From Planotetraspora sp. A-T 1434 (GTDB lineage Bacteria; Actinomycetota; Actinomycetes; Streptosporangiales; Streptosporangiaceae): a stretch of 64,000 nt of DNA. The position numbers and the translations under genes are program-made. Location of the stretch: assembly GCF_025420585.1 (NCBI RefSeq), contig NZ_JAOEGB010000010.1, positions 62,001 through 126,000 on the forward strand, read 5' to 3'. Below, piece after piece: positions 1-9,578 of the stretch (positions are counted from its first letter, which is position 1; every line of letters starts with the position of its first letter). A model generated the notes under the pieces. The model saw nothing but the letters and a program-made list of their open reading frames with translations, had not been told where the DNA came from and ran no database searches.

Positions 1-1713
1 GATTTCGACGACAATCCGGCTCCGGCGACCACGCAGTCGGCACGATGGTCTTGGTTGGCCGGCTGGCCCGGCTGGATCGGCTGGGCTGCGACGGCATGGT
101 CGCTGGCGTACGCGATACTCGGGCTGTTCTGGTGGGGCGGCGGTGCTGGTTTCCCGTTCGGCATCGCGCACGACCCCGCCGGCAAGGGGGTCTCGCTGCT
201 CGAGCATGCGCAACCGGAGACGACCGGGCCGGTGCTTGCCGTGGCCGGGCTGTGTGGTGCGGCGGTCTCGGCGGTGCTCAGCCGTACCCGGCGGCGTGGG
301 CTCATTGGGGGTGCGCTCGCCGGTGCGGGCTGGGCCACGGCCGTCGCGCTGGCCGTGGTGATTCCCGATTACCGGCCGCTGCTCGCCGTGGTGCGGGCGC
401 CGATGCTACTGGTCGGGGCGCCGTTGGGCTGGACGGAGATCCGGTGGAGCGACTTCTTCGGGTTCTTCTTGCCCTGGCCCGTACTGAACCAGATCCTGTT
501 CATAGCTGGTGGTCTGTTCTGGGCAGGGACGGTGCTCGCCTACCGGCGCCGGGTCCGTGCGGCCTGCGGCAACTGCGGCCGCGGTGACACCGTCGCCGTC
601 TGGACCACAGCAATCGCGGCGGCACGCTGGGGCCGGTGGGCGGTCGCGGTCGCGGTGGCCGTCCCCATCGGGTACGCGTTGACCCGCTGGGCGTGGGCGC
701 TGGACATCCCGCTCGGGGCGTCCCGGGCCGGGCTGCACAAGGAGGCGGCGGAGAGCCCCGGCATCTGGCTGGCCGGCGCCATGATCGCCACGATGGGTGC
801 CGGTGGCGCGCTGCTCACCATCGGCCTGGTACGACCGTGGGGTGAGGTGTACCCGTGCTGGATCCCGTACCTGCGCGGGAAGCGGGTCCGGCCACGCACC
901 GCGATCATCCCGGCGACGGCGGTCGCCCTGCTGGTCACCTCGGCCGGGTTGATGACTCTGCGCTGGTTGGTCGACGGCCGGATCGCCCTCAAGGCCGACA
1001 ACTGGGGCTTCTTCGTCCCAGAGTTCTTCTGGCCGGTGTGGGGCGGCGCGCTCGGCATGGCCACCCTCGCCTACCATCTCCGCCGCCGCGGCCGCTGCGC
1101 CTACTGTGGCCGGGGTGCCACGCCGATCCAGATCGTTCACCGGAAAACCGGTGCCGGTAGCGACACCCGTGCCCGGTCCATACCTCCGGCGCCCCGTTGG
1201 GCGGTGCGGGTGGCGTGGGTGGTACCGGTGTGCGTGTTGCCCTCGGCGGTATGGCGAGCCGCGACGGCGTTCGACGACGACATCAGTCTCGCGAATGAAG
1301 GGTGGTATCTCCTGTTGTTGTCAGCTCTGTCCATGGGCCTGGCGTTGCTCACCCTCGGGCTTGTCTACCCCTGGGGCGAGCGGGTGCCGAGGTGGGTGCC
1401 GGTGCTCGGCGGTCGGGACGTACCGGCCCGCGTAGCGGTCATCGTCGCCGCTACCGGTGCCATGCTCCTCATCGGGCTCTGCCTGTACGCCCTGTTGAAC
1501 TCGGTGCTCCATTTCGTCCCGCGCGGGCCGGTGCTTATCGGCGCGGGCGAGGCCGAACGGCCTCGACCCGGCTGGCCGGTGCTGATCCTCTACGCCCCGC
1601 TCCTGCTCTGGGGGCCACTATTGCTCACGGTTACCGTGAACTACTGGCGCCGGAATCCACGCGCGCACGCGCATGGGAGGGCAACGGCGAGGCGTAGGTG
1701 GCCGCAGCGGTAA
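1..1713 (+). CDS. Polytopic membrane protein with internal duplication (5' end outside window)
   Basis: The frame is open from base 1, so the start is probably upstream of the window; an internal TTG at 55 is a poorer choice. About 570 residues are visible, with many hydrophobic segments. Two halves repeat each other. Each has a short CxxC motif (Cys 189/192 in CGNCGRG and Cys 366/369 in CAYCGRG), then a membrane segment, then a block of the form LLT-hydrophobic-GLV-x-PWGE followed by W and P. The CxxC pairs could bind metal or form disulfides, but this is inference. I recognise no named family. The gene ends 99 bp before the convergent aldo/keto reductase remnant. Confidence 0.75.
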   Translation, partial: DFDDNPAPATTQSARWSWLAGWPGWIGWAATAWSLAYAILGLFWWGGGAGFPFGIAHDPAGKGVSLLEHAQPETTGPVLAVAGLCGAAVSAVLSRTRRRGLIGGALAGAGWATAVALAVVIPDYRPLLAVVRAPMLLVGAPLGWTEIRWSDFFGFFLPWPVLNQILFIAGGLFWAGTVLAYRRRVRAACGNCGRGDTVAVWTTAIAAARWGRWAVAVAVAVPIGYALTRWAWALDIPLGASRAGLHKEAAESPGIWLAGAMIATMGAGGALLTIGLVRPWGEVYPCWIPYLRGKRVRPRTAIIPATAVALLVTSAGLMTLRWLVDGRIALKADNWGFFVPEFFWPVWGGALGMATLAYHLRRRGRCAYCGRGATPIQIVHRKTGAGSDTRARSIPPAPRWAVRVAWVVPVCVLPSAVWRAATAFDDDISLANEGWYLLLLSALSMGLALLTLGLVYPWGERVPRWVPVLGGRDVPARVAVIVAATGAMLLIGLCLYALLNSVLHFVPRGPVLIGAGEAERPRPGWPVLILYAPLLLWGPLLLTVTVNYWRRNPRAHAHGRATARRRWPQR

Positions 1714-1812
1714 CACCCCGCCCCGCCGAGCCAGTGACAACAACGTTAAATCCATCGATATCGATTTGGATGATCGCGCCAGGCGAAATTCGGCGTATCC
1801 GTACGCCCGGTG

Positions 1813-2433
1813 TCACTCGCGGGCGGTCGCCGTGGAGCTCATGTCCGGGTAACGCGCACCGGCCACCCTCGCCGCCAGCGGTTCCAGCGCGGCGAGTTCG
1901 CTGTCCGGCAAGGCGAGCGTTGCGGCCGCGACGTTCTGACGAAGCCGAGCGGGCGAGCGTGTGCCGGGGATGGGTATGACGGTCAGGCCGTGGACCCGGG
2001 AACGCTGGTGAACCCAGGCGAGTGCGACCTGCGCCGGGGTGATTTGGCGGCGCGCGGCGATGTCGCGGACGGGTTCGAGGAGCGCGGCGTTCGCGTCGAC
2101 GCTCTGGCGTACGAACGCGCGGTCGCCGCGGACCTCGCTCCAGGACTTCTCGCCCGCTCGCCGTACGATGCCGAACTTGGTGGCGAGGAAGACCCGGTCG
2201 CGGTGAGCGCGGACGAAGGGGCCGAGGAACCTCTCGTTGTCGCCGTCTCCGTACAGATCCGCGGTGTCGAACATGGTGACACCCAGGGCGAGGGCGATCT
2301 GCAGAGTTTCACGGGCCTCGGCCGGTGCCGTCGGTCCGTAGAACTCGCTGAAGCCCATGCAGCCGAGGCCCTGCGCGCCGACCAGCGGTCCGCCGGCGCC
2401 GAGGGAAAGTGCCGGGAGGATCGAAGCAGACAT
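1813..2433 (-). pseudogene. Aldo/keto reductase with large in-frame internal deletion
   Basis: The product is 206 residues; the family is usually about 320. Residues 1-114 match the N-terminal half of an AKR barrel: a DTADLYG motif with Asp56 and Tyr61, and Lys86 in TKFG. Residue 115 onwards matches the family C-terminus (VRDIAARRQITPAQVALAWV, then IPGTRS and a RYPDM tail). About 130 central residues, including the catalytic His segment, are missing at a junction near base 2091, yet the frame is kept. ATG 2433 is preceded by AAGGAG and follows the TetR gene by 35 bp, so the two were probably co-transcribed. The product is unlikely to be an active oxidoreductase. Confidence 0.8.
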
Positions 2434-2468
2434 GCGGAGGTCTCCTTGGGTGGCTCCCGGCGGCTGTC

Positions 2469-3116
2469 CTACTGCGGGGAGGCGGTGATGGAGGCGAAGA
2501 GCAGGCGGCTCATCTCGTCCCAGCGGCGGGGCAGATCGGCACGCCGGTTGAGGACGTCGCAGACGTGCTGCAGACCGAAGAACGCCGACACGAGGATGTA
2601 CGCGGCGGACTCGGGGTCTATGCCCTCGCGGAGCTGGCCGGCGCCGCTCGCCTTTGCCAGTAGCGTCGAGATCGTGGAGATCCACTCGACGTAGGGCTCG
2701 GGTAGGGTCGTGTCGGACAGCGAGCGCTCGGCCTGGATCCTGGCTCCGGCCTTGACAATGTCGTCCTCGAAGAACTTGTTGGAGGCGTTGGTCAGCAGCG
2801 CCTGGACGGTCTCCAACGGCGGCAGGCCCATGGCCTGCGCCTCGTCGATGCGTACACGCCACCGGTTGTACAGCTCGCGCACGATCTCGGCGGCGATGTC
2901 CTTCTTGTCGCGGAAGTGGAAGTACACCGCGCCCTTGGTCATGCCGACCTGCTTGGCGATGTGGTCGATGGAGGTATGCGGATATCCGCGGTCGGCGATC
3001 AGCTCGGCCGCCGAGGCGATTACCTGGGCCCGGGTCTGCGCGGCACGTGCCTGCTGCGGCGCGTTGCGGGGCTGCGCGCGCTGCGTGATGGTGGTTCTGG
3101 GATTGCCGTTACTCAC
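2469..3116 (-). CDS. TetR-family regulator, gamma-butyrolactone receptor (ScbR/ArpA) type
   Basis: This 215-residue protein has an N-terminal TetR helix-turn-helix (about residues 28-75; GYPHTSIDHIAKQVGMTKGA then VYFHF). Its C-terminal region (FFGLQHVCDVLNRRADLP) matches the ScbR/ArpA receptor branch. Such proteins repress targets at AREs and release DNA on binding a gamma-butyrolactone or butenolide. It starts at GTG 3116 and is divergent from a truncated afsA-like gene across a 206-bp interval holding two dyads of the expected geometry, the classical scbR/scbA layout. It looks intact, unlike most neighbours. The ligand cannot be told from sequence. Confidence 0.87.
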   Translation of the reverse strand: MSNGNPRTTITQRAQPRNAPQQARAAQTRAQVIASAAELIADRGYPHTSIDHIAKQVGMTKGAVYFHFRDKKDIAAEIVRELYNRWRVRIDEAQAMGLPPLETVQALLTNASNKFFEDDIVKAGARIQAERSLSDTTLPEPYVEWISTISTLLAKASGAGQLREGIDPESAAYILVSAFFGLQHVCDVLNRRADLPRRWDEMSRLLFASITASPQ

Positions 3117-3150
3117 GAGCGTTCATCCGTTCTGCCTAGTTCCGACCCAG

Positions 3151-3170
3151 CATACCGCCTTCCAGGTATG
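3151..3170. promoter_or_regulatory. ARE-like operator in the receptor/afsA intergenic region
   Basis: CATACC and GGTATG form 6-bp inverted arms around an 8-bp spacer, the same geometry as the perfect palindrome at 8335-8368. It lies 35 bp upstream of the receptor start, as expected for autorepression. Binding by the adjacent receptor is inferred. Confidence 0.7.
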
Positions 3171-3229
3171 TTTCGCCTCTGTTCGGATACCCCCTGCTGG
3201 TCCGAACTCGAATCTTCAGAGTCATTTAA

Positions 3230-3255
3230 AAATATACCTTCCCGGACGTATATTT
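3230..3255. promoter_or_regulatory. Second ARE-like dyad upstream of the afsA-like gene
   Basis: Perfect 8-bp arms AAATATAC and GTATATTT flank a 10-bp spacer. Aligned to the CATACC-N8-GGTATG pattern it differs mainly in the right half (CGTATA). It lies about 70 bp upstream of ATG 3323, in a locally A/T-rich promoter-like stretch. Confidence 0.6.
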
Positions 3256-3322
3256 CTTGCGGCCGACCTCGTACACCCTCCGCGCGCGACTGCGCAAGGT
3301 GCTGATGAAAAGGGGGTAAGAA

Positions 3323-4458
<1,136 letters not shown>

Positions 4459-4464
4459 ACTGAA

Positions 4465-5475
4465 GTGAGCACGACGATGCGCGCAGCGCTCTGTGTCCAG
4501 GCGGGCGGCCCGGAGGTACTCGAGATCCGCGAGCTGCCGATTCCTTCGGTTCGCGAGGGCTGGAGCCTGGTCCGGGTAAAGGGCGCGGGCCTGAACCGGT
4601 CCGAGCTGAGGACCCGTCAGGGGCATTCGCCGAACGTGAAGTTTCCACGGGTGCTCGGGATCGAGTGCGTGGGAACGGTGGCGGCCTCGACCGATGCCAC
4701 GCTGCCGGTCGGCCAGACCGTCGCGGTCGTGATGGGCGAAATGGGCCGCGAGTTCGACGGCGGTTACGCGGAGTACGCGCTGCTGCCGAACTCGCTGCTC
4801 ATGCCGATCTCCACCACGTTGCCCTGGGACGTGCTGGCCGCGCTGCCGGAGACGTACCTCACCGCACAGGGCTCGCTGGACGCGCTGGGCGTAGTGCCGG
4901 GCGGACCCGGCCGCTTGCTGATCCGCGGCGGGACCTCGTCGGTCGGCATGGCGGCGGCTTCGATCGCGTCCGCCCACGGCATCGAGACCGCGGCCACGAC
5001 CCGGCGCCGGGAGAAGGTGGACGCCCTGACCGCGGTCGGCGTCGACCACGTGCTCCTGGACGACGGAGGGTCGCTGGCGGACATCGTGCGCAGGGTCTGG
5101 CCGCACGGCCCGGACCATGTCCTGGACCTGATCGGAACGAGTACGGTGCTGGACTCGCTGAAACTGGTCCGCCGCGGCGGGACGGTGTGCGTGTCCGGCT
5201 CGCTCAGCGGCTGGCTGATCAGGGAGTTCGAACCGATCGCGATGATCCCGCCCGGCACCAAGCTCACGGCCTTCCACAGCGACAGCCTCAAGGGCGCCGC
5301 CGGTGCGCCGGTGCTGCAGCGGATCATCGACGAGGTCCAGGCCGGCGTCTACCGGCCCAACGTCGACCGGATCTTCGACCTCGAACACATCGTCGAGGCT
5401 CACCGGCACATGGAGAACGACCAGGCCACCGGGAAGGTCGTCGTGCTGCCCCGGACGAGCCGATCCGATCTCTGA
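4465..5475 (+). CDS. Zinc-type alcohol dehydrogenase / NADPH:quinone reductase family (MDR) protein
   Basis: This 336-residue MDR protein has the N-terminal GroES-like fold (LRVKGAGLNRSELRTRQG region, FPRVLGIECVGTV) and a Rossmann domain with a GGTSSVGMAAASIA nucleotide loop around residue 155. It ends with the usual HRHMENDQATGKVVV segment, so full family length is preserved. The structural zinc cysteines are absent, which fits the quinone-oxidoreductase branch. It starts at GTG 4465, six bases after the chimeric fragment, with GGAGG upstream. It is one of the few intact enzymes in the eroded cluster, and its substrate is unknown. Confidence 0.85.
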   Translation: MSTTMRAALCVQAGGPEVLEIRELPIPSVREGWSLVRVKGAGLNRSELRTRQGHSPNVKFPRVLGIECVGTVAASTDATLPVGQTVAVVMGEMGREFDGGYAEYALLPNSLLMPISTTLPWDVLAALPETYLTAQGSLDALGVVPGGPGRLLIRGGTSSVGMAAASIASAHGIETAATTRRREKVDALTAVGVDHVLLDDGGSLADIVRRVWPHGPDHVLDLIGTSTVLDSLKLVRRGGTVCVSGSLSGWLIREFEPIAMIPPGTKLTAFHSDSLKGAAGAPVLQRIIDEVQAGVYRPNVDRIFDLEHIVEAHRHMENDQATGKVVVLPRTSRSDL

Positions 5476-5648
5476 CGCGGCGGGACGGCGCTGTGCCCGA
5501 TGCGCGAGCATTCGGCGCCGGGGCGGGCGCCTGACCGCACGCCGGAGCCGGCCACGTTCGGCCGAGTGTGTGGCCGGGTGAGGCGCCAGAGATCGGAAAG
5601 CAAAGCCGGGACCAGATTCTGATTTTGCTGCCGAGAAGGGATGGACGG

Positions 5649-6359
5649 GTGGGAACTGAGTTCGTCGAGACAGTGGTCGCAGGTGGCGGTCAGCAGGGAT
5701 GCTCGGTCGCGGGCGCGCTCTCCCGGCTGGGCTACCAGGCGTTGGTGATCGAGCGCGGCGAGATCGGCCAGGCGTGGGCCAACGAGCGCTGGGACAGCCT
5801 GCGCGTCAACACGCCGAATCGGACGGTCGCGTTTCCGGACTGGCCGTACGACGGGGAAGACCCCGAAGGTTACATGCCGGCCCGTGAGGTGGCCGAACGT
5901 CTCCGGCGCTACGTGACCGCGATGAACGTTCAGGTCCGCGAGCACACTGGCGTTCGAATGGTCGAGCTCCCGATCGACGAGGCATCACACGAGCACGCGC
6001 GCCTCCGCGTCCATCTGGACAACGGCGAGGCCGTCGAAGCCCGCAACGTCGTCGCGGCGTTGGGCGGGTACTCCTCGCCACGCGCTCGGACAGGGCGCTG
6101 TCCCGACGCTCCGGCGGGGCGGCGGCGGCAGGCGGGGAGGCGGAGCGGTCGCGGCGGCGTGCGGTGGGGAAGCCGGGCTGGCGGTGCGGCATCCGGGTCT
6201 TGGCGGCGAGCAGGTCACGGTCGCCCCCGCTGGACACGATCATGTCGGTGGGGCGCACCACCCAGAGGCTGGCGAGGTCGTCGCGGCGTCCATAGGTCTC
6301 CTTGGCCAGGTGCCAGGCGGCGTCCGGGCGCGGCGAGACGATGGAGCCGACATGGTTGA
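5649..6359 (+). pseudogene. FAD/NAD(P)-binding monooxygenase, C-terminally truncated
   Basis: GTG 5649 follows GAAGGGA. The first about 145 residues match flavin-containing (CzcO-like) monooxygenases: an FAD loop VVAGGGQQGCSVAGALSRLG, then IERGEIGQAWANERWDSLR and NTPNRTVAFPDWPY. Similarity ends around base 6080, just after the second nucleotide-binding segment. The frame then continues as low-complexity Arg/Gly-rich translation antisense to the oppositely oriented PaaB remnant. The family normally exceeds 350 residues. Two convergent genes have apparently lost their 3' ends at one breakpoint. Confidence 0.75.
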
Positions 6360-6426
6360 GTGTCTTGCCGGGGCCGCTCTGCGCGAACACCTCATAGACG
6401 TCGGTGTCGGCCGGGACGTGCGGCAT
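5806..6426 (-). pseudogene. paaB: PaaB-like phenylacetyl-CoA epoxidase subunit, 3' end lost
   Basis: Residues 1 to about 95 match PaaB: DVYEVFAQSGPGKTLNHVGS, then AKETYGRRDDLASLWVV and LLAAKTRMPHR. PaaB is a small non-catalytic subunit of the ring-1,2-phenylacetyl-CoA epoxidase. Similarity stops near base 6139. The frame then runs through anti-sense sequence of the monooxygenase remnant to 5806, giving a nonsense Arg/Pro-rich tail. ATG 6426 overlaps the upstream TAA (TAATG), a coupled arrangement likely inherited from an ancestral paaA-paaB pair. The core may still be translated, but it lacks a full partner. Confidence 0.72.
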
Positions 6427-7067
6427 TACGACACCTCCCGCAGCGCGCGCCGATACCGCGTATTGCGGTCCAGGGCGCGGCGCACCCAGTCCAGCCGCCG
6501 CTGCGATGCCGGTCCGCCGCCTGCGATCACCTTCTTCACCTCGGCCCAGTCGGGCATCGCGAACTCCCACTCGCCCGAGGGCGCCTGACGGACCAGCGCG
6601 GGATCCACGTGCACACCGAGCTTCCGGAAGACAGGAATGATTTTGTTCAGCCATGCCTGGCGGTCGACGCGGAGTTCGCGGCAGCACTCCTCCACCAGGC
6701 GGGTGTTGGCCTGGTGCAGGATGAAGCGGTCCACGTCCTCCAGCCGGAGCCCGGCCGAGTCGAGCGCCTCACCGATCACCTTGGGGAGGGTGCGGAGCGC
6801 GTATTCGCGTACGGGACGGCCCTTCATGTGGAAGAGGTGCTCTCCCGCCTCCCGAGCCTGAGCGTCCAGCGGCTTGCGGGTGCCGCCCGCAGGCACCTCC
6901 ACCAGGTCGCGGTACTCACCGTGGGTGACCAGCCGCCAGCCCAGTACGCCGTTGCCGGTCCGCTCGACGATCCAGCCCTCGTCCACGCCGGCTCACTCGG
7001 CGATCTGCGCGTTGTCGATGACCAACGGCGGCACATGGCCGCCCAGTCCGAGGACCCCCACGGCCAT
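6426..7067 (-). pseudogene. FabH-like KAS III / PaaA chimera with internal stop and deletions
   Basis: ATG 7067 overlaps the stop of the preceding KAS III-like gene (TGATG). The first 24 codons give a FabH-like start (VGVLGLGGHVPPLVIDNAQ). A TGA at 6995-6993 then stands where a Trp codon is expected (one G-to-A change), followed in frame by AGVDEGWIVERTG. Directly after that comes the FabH C-terminal region (GWRLVTHGEYRDLVEVP, then ILHQANTRLVEE), so most of the catalytic core is deleted. From about residue 130 after the stop, similarity switches to the C-terminus of PaaA, the epoxidase catalytic subunit (IDAL-free tail with AMPDWAEVKKVIAGGGPAS). The result is a dead composite. Confidence 0.75.
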
Positions 7068-8124
7068 CAGACGCCCTCCTCCCGTGCCTGCTCCTGCGGC
7101 ACCTGGACGACGGCGCAGGCCCAGGTCCAGGCCGCCCCACCGCCGATCACCAACGCGATGTCGCCCGGCTGGAGCGGCGGCGATCCCGCAGGTCGGCCAG
7201 GGTCGCGAGGAAGTCCCTGCAACCCAGGTGGCCGGTGTCCGCACCGAACCGCAGAGCCTCGGCCTTGAGCACCTCATCCAGCACCGGGACGTAGTTGGCG
7301 TCCAGTAGGTACGCTCCGAGCCGCGGCAGCGCGACGTACTTGATCCGGGGATCGTCGAGCCGCAGTCCCGCGTCGCGCACGCTGTCCACGATCACCTTGC
7401 GGATCAGCCGACTGGCGATGGAGGTGAACTTCTCCTTGCCGTACGCCTCTACATAGGACTTCTTGGGACGGCGCAGGTCGATGTAGTCGTTGTGCGACAG
7501 GGGCGCCGGGCTGAAGTCGTCGCCGTGTCGCATCATCAGTTCGAGCTCGGCGGCGGTTGCGGTGGCCAGGGACCTAAGTGCGTAGTCGTCGGGTCCTGCG
7601 TCGCCGCGGTGCAGCAGCGCCGCGGTCCCCGCGTCACCGAAGCCCAAGCCGTAGTCGGAGGTCCAACGGTCGAAACCGGGAGGCGCGAAGCGGTCGCCCG
7701 TTGTGATGAGCGCGGCATCGAGCCCGGGTTCGGCGTCCAAGTGCAGCGCGGCCAACTGGAGGGCGAGAGCGCCCGCGTTGCAGCCTTGTTGGACGCCGTA
7801 CGACAGGGCATGGGGAGCGCCCACCTCGTTCGCCACGAAGTGCGGTGGGGACCAAATGTCATGTCCCTGGTGATAGATCCAGGTGTACAGCACCAGGCCC
7901 ACCTTCGAAGGGCTCCAGCCAGCCCGGCTGATCGCATCGCGCGCGGCCGCCACCGCCATCTCGGGAGCGGACCACCGGGCCGAGACCGGCAGCTGGGAGA
8001 GGCCGAGCCGGTCCACGTCTTGGGCATCCAGCTTGCCCTCCGCAACGGCGTCCTCGACGGCCTCGCGGTCCGGCGGAAACCACGAGGTCACGGTCTTGAT
8101 CCGCAGGTCGTTTCCCAATTTCAT
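7067..8124 (-). pseudogene. KAS III-family ketoacyl synthase, frameshifted near the C-terminus
   Basis: ATG 8124 has GAGAGGA upstream. The 320-residue frame is a thiolase-fold KAS III-like protein: YGVQQGCNAGALALQLAA carries the nucleophilic Cys, followed by FGDAGTAALL and a GHLGCRDFLATLADL segment. Near base 7180, in a GCC-rich run, the frame drifts and stops at 7147. The neighbouring frame continues the expected family ending (PGDIALVIGGGAAWTW, then CAVVQVP) to a TGA at 7069-7067 that overlaps the next gene. One missing base explains this. It could be a sequencing indel, but the surroundings favour decay. The gene is the first downstream of the palindrome at 8335. Confidence 0.78.
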
Positions 8125-8334
8125 CAGCTTCCTCTCAGGTTCCTTCGAAAGCTCGGGATCCGTGGGGTGATCGGGGAAGTGCGATTTCCCAGCAGGCGGA
8201 CGTTGGGGTGACTGGCCGGCGGTTCGTCTGGCCGGGGGAGACAGGCGCGCCGTACCTGGCGGAGCGCCTTACGCGGTTGTCCACCACCTGGGAGATGACA
8301 CTGATGCCCGGAGTTCTCGGTGGCTTCCTGTCCA

Positions 8335-8368
8335 CTATTTACATACCTTCATTCAGGTATGTAAATAG
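8335..8368. promoter_or_regulatory. Perfect 14-bp-arm palindrome, ARE-type operator
   Basis: CTATTTACATACCT and AGGTATGTAAATAG are exact reverse complements around a 6-bp spacer. The core CATACC-N8-GGTATG matches the site at 3151-3170. It lies 211 bp upstream of the KAS III-like gene and 128 bp upstream of the small ORF at 8496. The symmetry and shared core with the receptor's own promoter make it the best candidate target of the ScbR-like protein. Confidence 0.8.
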
Positions 8369-8410
8369 CGGGCGGCGTCACCTGGGAGCGGCAGGCGGCC
8401 TCCCCTGACT

Positions 8411-8438
8411 GTGCGACTGGGGACATCCCCACTTGCAC
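8411..8438. promoter_or_regulatory. Imperfect dyad, possible operator
   Basis: GTGCGACTGGGGA and TCCCCACTTGCAC are inverted (11 of 13 positions) around a 2-bp centre, about 60 bp upstream of the ORF at 8496. It does not resemble the ARE sites. It could be another regulator's operator or an RNA hairpin. Confidence 0.35.
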
Positions 8439-8495
8439 AGCGGGGAGCCATGCCGTGGCTAGGAAAAAACCTTGCCGATGGTATGTTCTTGCGCC

Positions 8496-8621
8496 ATGGT
8501 GGTTGAGGCCGCAAGGCACGAGCACCGGTTCGACAGGCCGTTCTACTGGGCGATCACGTCCGATCGCGTCGCGGGTGAATGGTCGGTCAGCGACATCGCG
8601 GTCGAAGGGCACGCAGGATGA
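8496..8621 (+). CDS. Small ORF of 41 residues, possibly a gene remnant
   Basis: ATG 8496 opens a 41-codon frame whose TGA (8619-8621) overlaps the ATG of the next ORF (ATGA), suggesting coupling inherited from a real operon. The peptide is aromatic-rich with a WSVSDIAVEG ending. I recognise no family. It may be a leader or the fused ends of a deleted gene. The upstream interval 8125-8495 holds the two dyads and no other gene. Confidence 0.35.
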   Translation: MVVEAARHEHRFDRPFYWAITSDRVAGEWSVSDIAVEGHAG

Positions 8622-8806
8622 CCGATAAGACGAGCGAAAGGCTCAAGCCCGACCGGGTGGTGATCCGTTTCGCCGGCGAGTCCGGCGACGGCGACCCTTG
8701 CCTGGCCCGCTATCGCCGGTTCCGGCCTTGCGGGAGGGCGGCGACTCCTGCGGCAGGCTCCCTCGTCCTGCGCGCTCTCGGATCAAAGGTCTTGGGCCGC
8801 TCTTGA
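8618..8806 (+). pseudogene. 2-oxoacid:ferredoxin oxidoreductase alpha subunit (KorA), N-terminal stub
   Basis: The first 27 residues contain RVVIRFAGESGDGD, the conserved start of the gamma domain of KorA-type 2-oxoacid:acceptor oxidoreductases (usually followed by MQ and TG). Immediately afterwards the sequence becomes unrelated and ends at 8806. The full subunit is about 600 residues, so only a stub remains. It overlaps the upstream ORF by 4 bp and precedes a strong hairpin. Confidence 0.6.
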
Positions 8807-8836
8807 GCCCGGCGTTCCAGAACGGCCCAAGAGCGG
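8797..8836 (+). terminator. Hairpin between the KorA stub and the hemerythrin gene
   Basis: CCGCTCTTGAGCC pairs with GGCCCAAGAGCGG (one mismatch) around a 14-nt loop, without a T-run. It may be a hairpin terminator of the eroded cluster or an operator-like dyad for the hemerythrin gene 40 bp downstream. Confidence 0.45.
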
Positions 8837-8876
8837 GCGGTCACGATGGCGGCACATCGTAGAGAAGGAGCGGATC

Positions 8877-9578
8877 GTGCATACCGCCGACCACCCGAAC
8901 GTCCCGCAGATCATGCTGCCCGGCCAGGCCGCCGCCGCCCCCGGGCCGCTCGACATGGCCAACATGTACCTCGCGCACTACGGCTTCCGCCGCGACCTCG
9001 GCCACCTGCTCACCGCGATCGGCCGGATCCGCCTCGACGACCGGCGGCGCGTCTCAGCGCTGCGCGAGCACCACGCGTGGGTCCTGTTCGTCCTGCACCA
9101 CCACCACACCGCCGAGGACGAGAAGATCTGGCCGCGGCTGCGCGAGCGGGCCCCGGAGGCGATCGGCACGATCGACGCGCTGGAGGCCGAGCACGAGGCG
9201 TGCGACCACTGGATCCGCGAGAGCACCGAGGCGTTCCAGGCGTTCGACTCCGGACCGTCCGAGCAGGGGCGCGAGCGGCTCACGACCGCCCTGCGCACGC
9301 TGGCCGACACCCTCGGCGCGCACCTCGCGCACGAGGAGACCGACGGCATCCCGCTGATGATGGCCCACATCACGCCGGAGGAGGACGCGGAGATGCACAA
9401 GACGATCATGAAGGACTACGGCCTGCGCAAGTTGGTCAGGCTGGTCGGCTGGACCAGCGCCGAGGTGCCTGCCGACGTCGAGGCCCACCTGCGCGCGACC
9501 GCGCCCCGGCAACTGCTCATGATCTCCAACCTGGCCGGGAGACGCTACCGGCGCCGCACGGCCTACCTGTGGGGCTGA
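8877..9578 (+). CDS. Hemerythrin HHE-domain protein
   Basis: This is a 233-residue cytosolic protein starting at GTG 8877 with GAAGGAG upstream. Helical HHE-domain motifs carry the likely di-iron ligands: EHHAWVLFVLHHHHTAEDE around residues 61-80, EAEHEACDHW around 103, and HLAHEETDGI around 150. Such proteins bind O2 or NO, or act in redox stress, but no specific function can be assigned. The C-terminal 60 residues after the four-helix core are unassigned. The gene seems complete and monocistronic, lying between a hairpin and a short tandem repeat. Confidence 0.85.
   Translation: MHTADHPNVPQIMLPGQAAAAPGPLDMANMYLAHYGFRRDLGHLLTAIGRIRLDDRRRVSALREHHAWVLFVLHHHHTAEDEKIWPRLRERAPEAIGTIDALEAEHEACDHWIRESTEAFQAFDSGPSEQGRERLTTALRTLADTLGAHLAHEETDGIPLMMAHITPEEDAEMHKTIMKDYGLRKLVRLVGWTSAEVPADVEAHLRATAPRQLLMISNLAGRRYRRRTAYLWG

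Noticed and set aside
8797-8836. Insertion-sequence terminal inverted repeats
   Set aside because: The arms form one short hairpin with a 14-nt loop and nothing between them; no transposase or target duplication was seen.
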